From: an uncultured Eubacteriales bacterium
Lineage (GTDB): Bacteria > Bacillota > Clostridia > Oscillospirales > Acutalibacteraceae
Length of the DNA: 64,000 bases
Reading direction: 5' to 3'
Assembly: GCA_934457115.1 (NCBI GenBank)
Contig: CAKSHI010000002.1
Location: forward strand, 66,457 to 130,456
Below, in pieces: positions 9,311 through 17,095 of this stretch. The stretch's first letter is position 1. Each line of letters begins with the position of its first letter. The notes below the pieces were generated by a model. It had not been told where the DNA came from and searched no databases. It saw only the letters and a list, made by a program, of their open reading frames with translations. Made by a program: the position numbers and the translations under genes.

Positions 9311-11452
9311 TTAGAACAATAAACTAACTGAATTTACTATAAAGCATAGAGCTATACCTATAACCGTTGGTAATAAAAATGAGACTAAAGTCCATTTTAT
9401 ACTTTCGGTTTCTTTTTTTATTGTAAAACAAGTGGTTCCGCATGGGAAGTGGAATAGGCAGAAAAGCATAGTGCATATAGCAGTGGTAAATGTCCAACCG
9501 TTATCGACTAAGAGTGTTCTTAGAGACTCTAAATTATCTAATTCCATTATGCTTCCTGTACACATATAACTCATTATTATTATTGGTATGACTATTTCAT
9601 TGGCAGGGAAACCTAGTATAAAGGCCATTAATATTACACCATCAAGACCTAAAAGTTTTGCAAATGGATCTAAAAAGCTGGTGCAATGCTTTAATATACT
9701 CATATCTCCTATTGTTATATTTGACATTAGAAATATGATAAGTCCTGCGGGTGCTGCTACCATCACAGCTCTGCCTAACACAAATAATGCCCTATCCAAT
9801 AAGGATCTTACTATAACTTTACCTATTTGAGGCCTTCTATATGGAGGAAGCTCCAATACAAAAGATGACGGCATACCTTTTAATATAGTTTTAGACAAGA
9901 GTTTTGAGACTAAAAGTGTCATTATTACCCCTAATACTATGACAAGTGTAAGTATAACAGCTGAAAATAAAGACTGTATGGGGGATATTACGGAACCTAT
10001 AAAAAACATAGTAATAATGGAAATTAACGTTGGAAATCTTCCGTTACACGGCACAAAGTTGTTAGTTAGTATCGCAATTAGACGCTCTCTTTTTGAATCT
10101 ATAATTCTGCAACCTATAACTCCACAAGCGTTGCAGCCGAATCCCATAGCCATTGTTAATGCTTGCTTACCATGGGCGCAAGCTTTTTTGAAATATTTAT
10201 CCATATTAAAAGCAATTCTTGGGAGATATCCCGAATCCTCAAGTAAAGTGAAAAGAGGAAAGAAAATGGCCATAGGCGGCAGCATTACGGATACAACCCA
10301 AGCGACAGTTCTATACACTCCAAGAACTATCATGTTGTTAATCCATAATGGCATGTTTATGTAATTAAAAAATTCATACAATTTATCCTGAAACCAAAAT
10401 AGCCCCAGTGCAAGAAGATCAGAGGGATAATTGGCGCCTGCTATTGTAATCCAAAATATAAGGCCAAAAAGGAGTATCATAACAGGTACACCTGTTGATT
10501 TAGAAGTTAGAATTTTATCTAATTTCCTATCCTTTGAATTGTATTGATTGTTTTCTATAAAAACGCATTTTTTATAAATTTCCTCGCTTCTGCTGATTAT
10601 TTTAAATACTATTTTATCTCTTATGGTTTCTTTGGTTATGTTCTCTTGACTTAACATATTATATATTTTATCAAGAGCTGTTAATATTTCATTGTTTTCT
10701 AAAATATCAAATCCAAGATAATTTTTGAGTGATGTTTTGAGGGATTCATCTATATCTAAAAGTTTGATACTAAGCCAGCGGGAATCTAGTTTGTCTTTTA
10801 CAATGCCCTTTACTATGGGTTCTAAAATATTTATTGATTTTTCGATTATATCATCATATTTTGTGGGAGAAAAATATGTTTTTGTTTCTTTGAATGATAC
10901 CTTATCAATAGCTTCAATTAGTTCATCCAAACCCTCTCTTGATCTTGCACTTGTTCCTATAACCGGCACACCTAAATATAGGGAAAGTTCATCCAAATCT
11001 ATTTTCATTTTTTTCTTTCTGGCTTCATCTAATAGGTTGACGCATACTACTACATTTTGGTTGATTTCCAGTATTTGCAATACGAGATTAAGGTTTCTTT
11101 CAAGGCAAGTAGCGTCAGTTACCACTACGATAGAATCAGGAGAATCAAAACAAATAAAATCCCTTGCAATTTCTTCTTCGACTGAACTTGATAAAATAGA
11201 GTAAGTGCCCGGCAAATCGACTAATATAAAGTTTTTATTATTGTAAGTATACTTACCCTGAGCATTGGTGACGGTTTTACCCGGCCAATTTCCTGTATGT
11301 TGGTTAAGCCCCGTAAGTTCGTTAAATACTGTACTTTTTCCCACATTTGGGTTTCCTGCTAATGCTATAACCTTATCTTGGGGAGTGACTTTATCTATTT
11401 TAAGTTTAGAAGAATCAACATTAATCCCTGTTGATTTATTAGTAAGCCCCAT
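9311..11452 (-). CDS. feoB: Ferrous iron transport protein B
   Basis: An inner-membrane Fe(II) permease with an N-terminal G-protein domain. From the chosen start the G1 motif GNPNVGKS is at residues 33-40, followed by the switch region HTGNWPGKTV, G3 DLPGTYSI and G4 NLLDE. A helical insertion domain comes next. Multiple hydrophobic segments carry the two Gate regions, including GFGCNACGVIGCR, whose cysteines are typical of the pore. The product is 713 residues, normal for the family. The frame stays open another 26 codons upstream to 11530, but the ATG at 11452 has GGAG nine nt before it and gives the usual N-terminus. It lies downstream of feoA in one transcript. An iron-responsive operator is expected, but none was recognised with confidence. 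Confidence 0.95.
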   Translation of the reverse strand: MGLTNKSTGINVDSSKLKIDKVTPQDKVIALAGNPNVGKSTVFNELTGLNQHTGNWPGKTVTNAQGKYTYNNKNFILVDLPGTYSILSSSVEEEIARDFICFDSPDSIVVVTDATCLERNLNLVLQILEINQNVVVCVNLLDEARKKKMKIDLDELSLYLGVPVIGTSARSREGLDELIEAIDKVSFKETKTYFSPTKYDDIIEKSINILEPIVKGIVKDKLDSRWLSIKLLDIDESLKTSLKNYLGFDILENNEILTALDKIYNMLSQENITKETIRDKIVFKIISRSEEIYKKCVFIENNQYNSKDRKLDKILTSKSTGVPVMILLFGLIFWITIAGANYPSDLLALGLFWFQDKLYEFFNYINMPLWINNMIVLGVYRTVAWVVSVMLPPMAIFFPLFTLLEDSGYLPRIAFNMDKYFKKACAHGKQALTMAMGFGCNACGVIGCRIIDSKRERLIAILTNNFVPCNGRFPTLISIITMFFIGSVISPIQSLFSAVILTLVIVLGVIMTLLVSKLLSKTILKGMPSSFVLELPPYRRPQIGKVIVRSLLDRALFVLGRAVMVAAPAGLIIFLMSNITIGDMSILKHCTSFLDPFAKLLGLDGVILMAFILGFPANEIVIPIIIMSYMCTGSIMELDNLESLRTLLVDNGWTFTTAICTMLFCLFHFPCGTTCFTIKKETESIKWTLVSFLLPTVIGIALCFIVNSVSLLF

Positions 11453-11558
11453 GATTATCAACTCCATTTCGTTTTGATATAAAAATATCGAAATATGGTA
11501 ATTAAACTTTATGCTAGGTTTATCTACCATATTCCGAATAGGAGCTTAAAAATTTATT

Positions 11559-11795
11559 TTATTGAATATTTACCTTAACTTTATTAGCGTCCTCATCCCT
11601 TAAAGCTATAACTGCACCTCTTATGAAATATGCGATAGGATCTCCTGATGGGCTCCTTTGTAAAGCTTCTATGGTTGTACCTTGTACTACTCCTAGGTCT
11701 AACATACGGCGGCGTTCTATCCCACTTGATAAGAGTGCAGTTACAACGCCTTTCTTGCCAATTGGCAATTTATTCAAAGAAAGGATTCTATTCAT
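11559..11795 (-). CDS. feoA: Ferrous iron transport protein A
   Basis: A 78-residue SH3-like cytoplasmic protein that supports FeoB-mediated Fe(II) uptake. Recognisable family elements are an N-terminal LNKLPIGKKG, the ERRRMLDLGVVQGT core containing the conserved R-L-x-D-L-G-hydrophobic turn, and a C-terminal GAVIALRDEDANKVKV. Length is typical. The start follows AAGGAGAA at good distance. It is the first gene of a minus-strand feoAB pair, with about 106 nt between the FeoA stop and the preferred FeoB start. It is transcribed divergently from the accessory gene at 11924. Confidence 0.92.
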   Translation of the reverse strand: MNRILSLNKLPIGKKGVVTALLSSGIERRRMLDLGVVQGTTIEALQRSPSGDPIAYFIRGAVIALRDEDANKVKVNIQ

Positions 11796-11923
11796 AAAGC
11801 ATTCTCCTTGACGTTTTAAAAGTTTGTATAAGTTAAAGTCATTCCTTTATGATAATATATGCATAAGTGCTCATTTGTGTTAAAATGTATTATATTAAGA
11901 TATTTAGTGGGAGGGTTAACTCA

Positions 11924-12898
11924 ATGAGGAAGTATTTAAAACATACAACTGAAAGAAAATTATCACGCAAAAAGTCGCGTAAATTTGATTTGAATCCTAT
12001 ACCTATAGAAAATACAGCTCCGGTAACAAGGATGAGGATTGATTACGATAATGTGGTCCCTAAATCAATTTTAAAAGATAATGTTAATAATCCCGAGGAG
12101 AACAGTAATAAGAGGGTAAAATTTAATGATAATGTGGAGGAGTTTGCTCCTATGGATTTAAATGAGGCAACTTATACAGCTTCATTAAATGAGGAGGGGT
12201 TACACTTAGATGATAATTTTCCCCAGAATGGAGGTTCGTCAATTGGAATTTTAAATGGAGAAACAAGGGAAACCAAGAAGCCACAGGTTAATAGAAAAAG
12301 GATAAAAGATGATATAGAGTGGATTATATTTGAATTAAATGAAGAAGGTATTATACGAGACAAATTTGTAGATTTGTTGTGTAATCCTAGGATTAGTGCC
12401 ACGTATAAGCTGGCAGTATGTAAAAGGTTTATAGAGGTCAAGGGATATGAAATGGAAATGCAGCCGTTGATTGAGTATTACACATATAAAAGTCATGTGC
12501 TAAGGGATACGTATAGAAGAAACAGTAAGGAGAAATATATTTATGACAGAAATCAAATTCTTAAATATATTAGTGGCGGTGATGAGGAAATTGTAAATAG
12601 TATATTAGGTGAATTCTATAATGAAAGTGATAGAGATACTTTCTCCATGGAAGATAACATCTTATCAATTATATCGATATTAGATGGTATATTACAATTA
12701 AAAAATCAATTTGAAGAGTATTATAACAATGATATGGAGTTGATAGAACAAGTATCAAAATATGCAGAAATCCTTTGTGCGATGATGATGATTGAAGTGG
12801 AAAGAGAGGGTGTGTTTAGTCATAGTGTAATTAAAGACATTAATAAAATAATTGAAGTATGCAAAATGTTGATGCAAATAAATAATAAAAAACCATAA
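11924..12898 (+). CDS. Unknown protein with SILK and RVxF (PP1-docking-like) motifs
   Basis: No enzymatic domain is recognised in this 324-residue protein. It has no signal peptide. The first 20 residues are very basic (KLSRKKSRK at 12-20). At 48-51 it reads SILK, and 12 residues later KRVKF (63-67), then V71 and F74. This order matches the SILK, RVxF and phi-phi elements by which eukaryotic regulators dock on protein phosphatase 1. From about residue 115 it is predicted helical, with a block (EGIIRDKFVDLLCNP to TYKSHVLRD) that aligns by eye with the next gene's product. The start chosen is ATG at 11924, eight nt after GGGAGGG; the frame is open further upstream to 11867. The two genes look like divergent duplicates. 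The motif match is seen; a PP1 interaction is inference. Confidence 0.65.
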   Translation: MRKYLKHTTERKLSRKKSRKFDLNPIPIENTAPVTRMRIDYDNVVPKSILKDNVNNPEENSNKRVKFNDNVEEFAPMDLNEATYTASLNEEGLHLDDNFPQNGGSSIGILNGETRETKKPQVNRKRIKDDIEWIIFELNEEGIIRDKFVDLLCNPRISATYKLAVCKRFIEVKGYEMEMQPLIEYYTYKSHVLRDTYRRNSKEKYIYDRNQILKYISGGDEEIVNSILGEFYNESDRDTFSMEDNILSIISILDGILQLKNQFEEYYNNDMELIEQVSKYAEILCAMMMIEVEREGVFSHSVIKDINKIIEVCKMLMQINNKKP

Positions 12899-12943
12899 AA
12901 TAATATGGTAGTTTAGGGTTTGTGAATATTAATAGTGATAAGC

Positions 12944-12973
12944 TTGATTTTTAGATAATAATAATGGTATAAT
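12944..12973 (+). promoter_or_regulatory. Candidate promoter of the second SILK/RVxF-type gene
   Basis: TTGATT (12944-12949), an 18-bp spacer and TATAAT (12968-12973), about 36 nt before the ATG at 13010. It suggests this gene is transcribed separately from its upstream paralogue. Confidence 0.5.
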
Positions 12974-13009
12974 TGTCAAATTATATCATTTAGAAGTTGT
13001 GGGAGTTTT

Positions 13010-14623
13010 ATGCATCAAGAGAAAGTTGAGCAAAATAAAGACGATACATATTCAAGCTTGGGTTATAGTGACATTGACCATGTTAGGCCAATACCTATCC
13101 AGGAAACAAATTTACCTATTATAAGAAATCATATTGATTATCAGTCTATAGAACCTAAAAGAATATTAAAGACATCAAATGATTTCGACCAAAGACCCAG
13201 TATTGAAAGGACATTTAGATTTGCAGATAAAGTAGAGGTTATACCAAGGCTTAATCTTGGTGAGGTAAGCTATAGAGTTCAAGAAGTTAACGGAACATGC
13301 CAATTATATGATCAAAGTGAGAATCATGAGGCTGAGACGGAACCGTTGCAGCTTAAAAGAAGGAAAAAAGTGCCATCAATTGTAGGTGAGTTTAAGAGGG
13401 ATTTGGCTAAAAGGAAAATACCATGTGAAAAATTGTTTGATCCCGATACAAGTGTAGATAAAAAATTAAATTTGTTATCTGATATACAAAAAAACTGTCC
13501 TTGTTTTAATTTTATTTGTCCGGAGTATTTTGAAGCCTATAGGCAATACATACAAAAGACACATAGATATATTAGTCCGGTAACAACAGTGAAAGAATTT
13601 ACTGATTACTTGAATGGTTTAATAGAAAAATGTAATACGGTTCACGGGAATATAAATAAACTTAATAAAGAGGAATTTGTCCCCGAAGGAATACTGGAAG
13701 ATGTTTGGGACACATATAACGATTTAAGGGATTTAAAAGGAAGATGGAGATATCTAGATGACTTAAACTTTGATGATAATCCAAAATCACCTCTTAAGGA
13801 GATTAGGGATATGATTCATAACCGTAGTGAAGGTATTGAAAATTGCATTTCAATTCTAAAAAGGGATCTAAATGATATACATGATATAGATGACAAACAT
13901 TATGCACAGTTACAATTAGAGGAATTTAGAAAGTTTGATGCTATTAATCTGAGTGTTAGGCATGGTTTTACATATAATGATGTACTTAGAGCACACGGTA
14001 TGATACGAAATATTATGAACATATATAATGGTGTTGTTGGCAAATATAAAATGTGTTTTAAAGATGACCCTGAATTTAATCGTTTATATACGGATTGGGT
14101 CAAATACTGTGATGGAATTAACAAAAGGCGAGGAAAGTTGAAACGTACAACGGCTCCTATTTATGAGGTGGAAAAAAATCAATTCGATATAGGAAGATTA
14201 GTTGAAAATTTAGATGATAATGTTAATCAAGCTGGGATAAAACTTCTTAAATCTATACAATATGTTGAAAATCGATTAGAAAAAATAAAATATATAGCTA
14301 AAAAATATCCAATGGACGTAGAGATTAAAGATGAAGATACATATTGGAGGCGTCAAGCGGCTCATTATTTAAAAATTCGTGATAATTTATTAGAATTGCA
14401 ATGGAATCATTATATAAAGCAAAAGGATAATTATATAAATTATGAAAGATTGTTTAATGAATGCGTAGGTAGAAGGATTGGGCTTATGAGATTGGGTATT
14501 ATGAGAAATACTGTTATATATTCAATAAGTAGAATACAAAGATTATTTCCTAATGTATTGAGTTCAAATGACGAGGAAAATAAATTTTGGAAGGGCCAAG
14601 AAAAGAAGTATTTAGGAAAATAA
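13010..14623 (+). CDS. Unknown paralogue of the upstream gene, degenerate docking motifs
   Basis: A 537-residue soluble protein of unknown function without a signal peptide. Residues 26-88 parallel the upstream gene's product: PIPI, then IDY, then PKRILK (49-54), then RTFRFADKVEVI (67-78). The anchor positions of SILK and RVxF are kept, but with RILK and F-R-F instead of the strict consensus. A basic cluster KRRKK at 116-120 resembles a nuclear localisation signal. The rest is helical, with an early CxCFNFIC stretch, and is longer than the upstream protein by about 200 residues. GTGGGAG precedes the ATG. The shared architecture argues that both are real, conserved genes of one family. A host-directed role is possible but unproven. 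Confidence 0.62.
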   Translation: MHQEKVEQNKDDTYSSLGYSDIDHVRPIPIQETNLPIIRNHIDYQSIEPKRILKTSNDFDQRPSIERTFRFADKVEVIPRLNLGEVSYRVQEVNGTCQLYDQSENHEAETEPLQLKRRKKVPSIVGEFKRDLAKRKIPCEKLFDPDTSVDKKLNLLSDIQKNCPCFNFICPEYFEAYRQYIQKTHRYISPVTTVKEFTDYLNGLIEKCNTVHGNINKLNKEEFVPEGILEDVWDTYNDLRDLKGRWRYLDDLNFDDNPKSPLKEIRDMIHNRSEGIENCISILKRDLNDIHDIDDKHYAQLQLEEFRKFDAINLSVRHGFTYNDVLRAHGMIRNIMNIYNGVVGKYKMCFKDDPEFNRLYTDWVKYCDGINKRRGKLKRTTAPIYEVEKNQFDIGRLVENLDDNVNQAGIKLLKSIQYVENRLEKIKYIAKKYPMDVEIKDEDTYWRRQAAHYLKIRDNLLELQWNHYIKQKDNYINYERLFNECVGRRIGLMRLGIMRNTVIYSISRIQRLFPNVLSSNDEENKFWKGQEKKYLGK

Positions 14624-14651
14624 GTAATAATACATAATGTTAGTGTTTAAA

Positions 14652-14681
14652 TAAAAAAGACCCTCGGCAATAGCCAAGGGT
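14652..14681 (-). terminator. Terminator of the HU gene
   Basis: On the minus strand a 9-bp stem (14660-14668 with 14673-14681, one G-T pair) with a TATT loop is followed by a run of six T after one C. It starts 6 nt past the HU stop codon. Confidence 0.85.
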
Positions 14682-14686
14682 TATAA

Positions 14687-14962
14687 TTATTTATTTACAG
14701 TTTCTTTGAATGTTTTGCTAACTTTAAAAGCAGGGCATTTTGATGCAGGAATTGTAATAGCTTGACGTGTAATAGGGTTATGACCTTGTCTTTCGGGTCT
14801 GGATCTTAATTCGAATGTTCCAAATCCTATTAGTTGAACCTTTTGGTCATTAGCAACTGCGTCAATTACTGATTCAATAAACGCTGATAGAGCTTTTTCT
14901 GTATCTTTTTTTGTTAATCCACTTCTTTCGGACATATCTGAAATTAATTCTGTTCTATTCAT
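14687..14962 (-). CDS. hup: HU family DNA-binding protein
   Basis: A 91-residue nucleoid-associated protein that bends DNA as a dimer. The family signature is plain: MNRTELISDMSERSGLTKKD at the N-terminus, GFGTFELRSRPERQGHNP for the beta-arm base, and a C-terminal PAFKVSKTFKETVN helix. Length is standard. The ATG follows AGGA. It is a monocistronic unit on the minus strand, with a good promoter about 95-120 nt upstream and a clear terminator. It is transcribed divergently from miaB. It could be hupA or hupB by other naming schemes. Confidence 0.96.
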   Translation of the reverse strand: MNRTELISDMSERSGLTKKDTEKALSAFIESVIDAVANDQKVQLIGFGTFELRSRPERQGHNPITRQAITIPASKCPAFKVSKTFKETVNK

Positions 14963-15054
14963 TGTATTCCTCCATACTTTTAATAATCTATTAACAGGTA
15001 ATAGGATACCGATTAATCATAAAAATTTTAGTAAAATTAATACCTTTGTAAAGT

Positions 15055-15083
15055 ATGATACATCAATATTGAGGTTTTGTCAA
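15055..15083 (-). promoter_or_regulatory. Promoter of the HU gene
   Basis: On the minus strand TTGACA (15083-15078), a 17-bp spacer and TATCAT (15060-15055), a near-consensus sigma-A promoter in the divergent region between HU and miaB. Confidence 0.65.
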
Positions 15084-15113
15084 TTGATTTATAATAAATA
15101 TATACATTATTAC

Positions 15114-15142
15114 TTGTTTTTGATTGGATGATATAGTATAAA
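15114..15142 (+). promoter_or_regulatory. Candidate promoter of miaB and the downstream core operon
   Basis: TTGTTT (15114-15119), a 17-bp spacer and TATAAA (15137-15142). It lies 87 nt before the miaB TTG start. Confidence 0.45.
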
Positions 15143-15228
15143 CGAATCTCATTTTGAGCTTTCCTTGAATATTACAGTATATCATGTTAAAATTAAAGAA
15201 TTAAAGTTTATTTTTGGGGGTTTTGCAT

Positions 15229-16635
15229 TTGTCTAATGCATTGGATAATGTTTTGCTATTTGAGCAAACTGAATATATAAAACTGGTTAATGAAATTATA
15301 CATTTAAAATATCAAAAAGACAAACCTTTAGCGTTTATTAGAACTTATGGTTGTCAGCAAAATGTAGCAGACGGCGAAAAGATTAAGGGTATGCTTTTCG
15401 ATATGGGGTATGGCTTTACTGAAAATCAAGAGGAAGCTGATTTTATTTTATTTAATACATGTGCTATAAGGGAGCACGCCGAAGATAGAGTCTTTGGTAA
15501 TGTGGGAGCATTAAAGGCTCTTAAAAGGAGGAAACCTTCAACATTAATAGCTCTTTGCGGGTGCATGATGGAACAGGAGAGAGTTGTTGAAAGGATAAGA
15601 AACAGTTTTCCTTTTGTGGGTCTTATTTTCGGCACTAATTCATTGAAAAATTTTCCTAAGCTTTTGTATAATGCATTGTCAAAAGAGAAACGTATAGTTG
15701 AAAGTGGCATAGAAGATATGTCGATTACTGAGGGAATTCCTACAAGGCGTGACGGAAAAATAAAGGCGTGGCTTCCTATAATGTATGGATGCAATAACTT
15801 TTGCTCTTATTGTATAGTGCCATATGTAAGAGGAAGAGAAAAAAGCCGTAGGGCTGAAGATATAATTAAAGAAGCACAAGAAATAATAAGTATGGGATAT
15901 AAAGAGATTACTTTGCTAGGTCAAAATGTAAACTCATACGGGAAAAATTTGGAGCAAAAAATCAATTTTTCCGAGCTTTTAAGGGAGATTGATAAAATTG
16001 AGGGCGATTATTGGATACGCTTTATGACCTCACATCCAAAGGATGCGACAAAAGAGCTTATCGATACTATAGCTAACAGCAAGCATATTTGTCATCAACT
16101 TCATTTACCTGTCCAATCGGGGAATAATCGTGTGTTAAAGGAAATGAATAGAAAATACACAAGAGAAAAATATCTTGAAATAATAGAATATGCTAAACAA
16201 AAAATTGATGATATTACATTTACAAGCGATATTATAGTAGGTTTCCCGTCGGAAACGTATGAGGAGTTTTTAGACACAGTAAGCCTTATTAAAGAAGTAA
16301 AGTATTCATCTTTATTTACGTTTATTTATTCTAAAAGGCCGTCAACTCCCGCAGCAGAAATGGAGGACCCTATTCCTTATGAAGAAAAATCAAAGTGGTT
16401 TAGGGAGCTTTTGGATGTACAAGAGACTATTTCCTCTTCAATATGTAATTCTATGGTAGGAAAGAATTATAAGGTGCTTTTTGATGGCAAAAATCCAAAG
16501 AATAATTTGTTAACTGCGAGAACTCAGGGAAACATAATAGTAGAGGTACCGGCAGATGAAAGTTATATAGGAACTTTTGCTAATGTGGAAATAACGAGTG
16601 CCGGCAATTATATAGTAAAAGGTAAATTAATATAA
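15229..16635 (+). CDS. miaB: tRNA-2-methylthio-N6-dimethylallyladenosine synthase
   Basis: A radical-SAM methylthiotransferase that adds the 2-methylthio group to i6A37 in tRNA, acting after MiaA. Three parts are present: an N-terminal UPF0004 domain (TYGCQQNVADGE, NTCAIREHAED, LCGCMMEQE supplying three cluster cysteines), the radical-SAM core with CNNFCSYC (Cys188, 192, 195 from this start) and a C-terminal TRAM domain ending near GKLI. The alternative upstream TTG at 15214 would place the ribosome binding site GGGGG inside the gene, so TTG at 15229, eight nt after that site, is preferred. Length is about 468 residues. miaA lies further along the same strand, so both steps of the ms2i6A pathway are encoded in this cluster. 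Confidence 0.95.
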   Translation: MSNALDNVLLFEQTEYIKLVNEIIHLKYQKDKPLAFIRTYGCQQNVADGEKIKGMLFDMGYGFTENQEEADFILFNTCAIREHAEDRVFGNVGALKALKRRKPSTLIALCGCMMEQERVVERIRNSFPFVGLIFGTNSLKNFPKLLYNALSKEKRIVESGIEDMSITEGIPTRRDGKIKAWLPIMYGCNNFCSYCIVPYVRGREKSRRAEDIIKEAQEIISMGYKEITLLGQNVNSYGKNLEQKINFSELLREIDKIEGDYWIRFMTSHPKDATKELIDTIANSKHICHQLHLPVQSGNNRVLKEMNRKYTREKYLEIIEYAKQKIDDITFTSDIIVGFPSETYEEFLDTVSLIKEVKYSSLFTFIYSKRPSTPAAEMEDPIPYEEKSKWFRELLDVQETISSSICNSMVGKNYKVLFDGKNPKNNLLTARTQGNIIVEVPADESYIGTFANVEITSAGNYIVKGKLI

Positions 16636-16658
16636 AAAAATTATAAGGAGAATGTAAA

Positions 16659-17066
16659 ATGGATATTATAGAACTAGCAAGAGAAATAGGAAGAAAACTT
16701 CAAGAGGACAAAAGTTATTTGAATTTACAAATAGCTCAACAAAACAGTGACGAAGATAAAGAACTTCAAGAGCTTATTGGTGAGTTTAACTTAAAAAGGA
16801 TGGCAATAAATAATGAAGCAACCAAAGAAGAAAGAGACAGTAAAAAAATTGAAGAATTAAATAATCAAATAAGAGAACTTTATTCATCAATAATGAAAAA
16901 TGAAAGAATGGTTGCTTATAATATAGCAAAGAATGATTTTGATCATATTGTAAAAAGAGTTAATGCTATAATTATGCAATCGGCTTCAGGTGAAGATCCA
17001 AATACTGCCGACCTTGAAGAATCCGGATGTGAAGGAAATTGTTCAGGCTGCAGCGGCTGCCATTAA
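16659..17066 (+). CDS. YlbF/YmcA family protein with Cys-rich tail
   Basis: A 135-residue helical protein matching the YlbF/YmcA (RicF/RicA) family, whose Bacillus members form an RNase Y-associated complex that carries iron-sulfur clusters. An N-terminal DIIELAREIGRKLQED and a central LQELIGEFNLKRMAIN are typical. The C-terminus adds CEGNCSGCSGCH, five-residue-spaced and closer cysteines with a final His, suited to bind a metal or cluster. It lies between miaB and mutS with an AAGGAGAA ribosome binding site and is probably in the same operon. The core family assignment is good; the biochemical role in this organism is inference. Confidence 0.85.
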   Translation: MDIIELAREIGRKLQEDKSYLNLQIAQQNSDEDKELQELIGEFNLKRMAINNEATKEERDSKKIEELNNQIRELYSSIMKNERMVAYNIAKNDFDHIVKRVNAIIMQSASGEDPNTADLEESGCEGNCSGCSGCH

Positions 17067-17095
17067 TAGATAATTATAATATAAGGAATGATAAT

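Noticed and set aside
9939..10364. Open frame of 141 codons on the plus strand inside feoB
   Set aside because: It is antisense to conserved transmembrane regions of FeoB, with no ribosome binding site and no recognisable protein.
10725..11204. Open frame of 159 codons on the plus strand inside feoB
   Set aside because: It is antisense to the FeoB G-domain and insertion domain; Ser/Ile-rich shadow composition.
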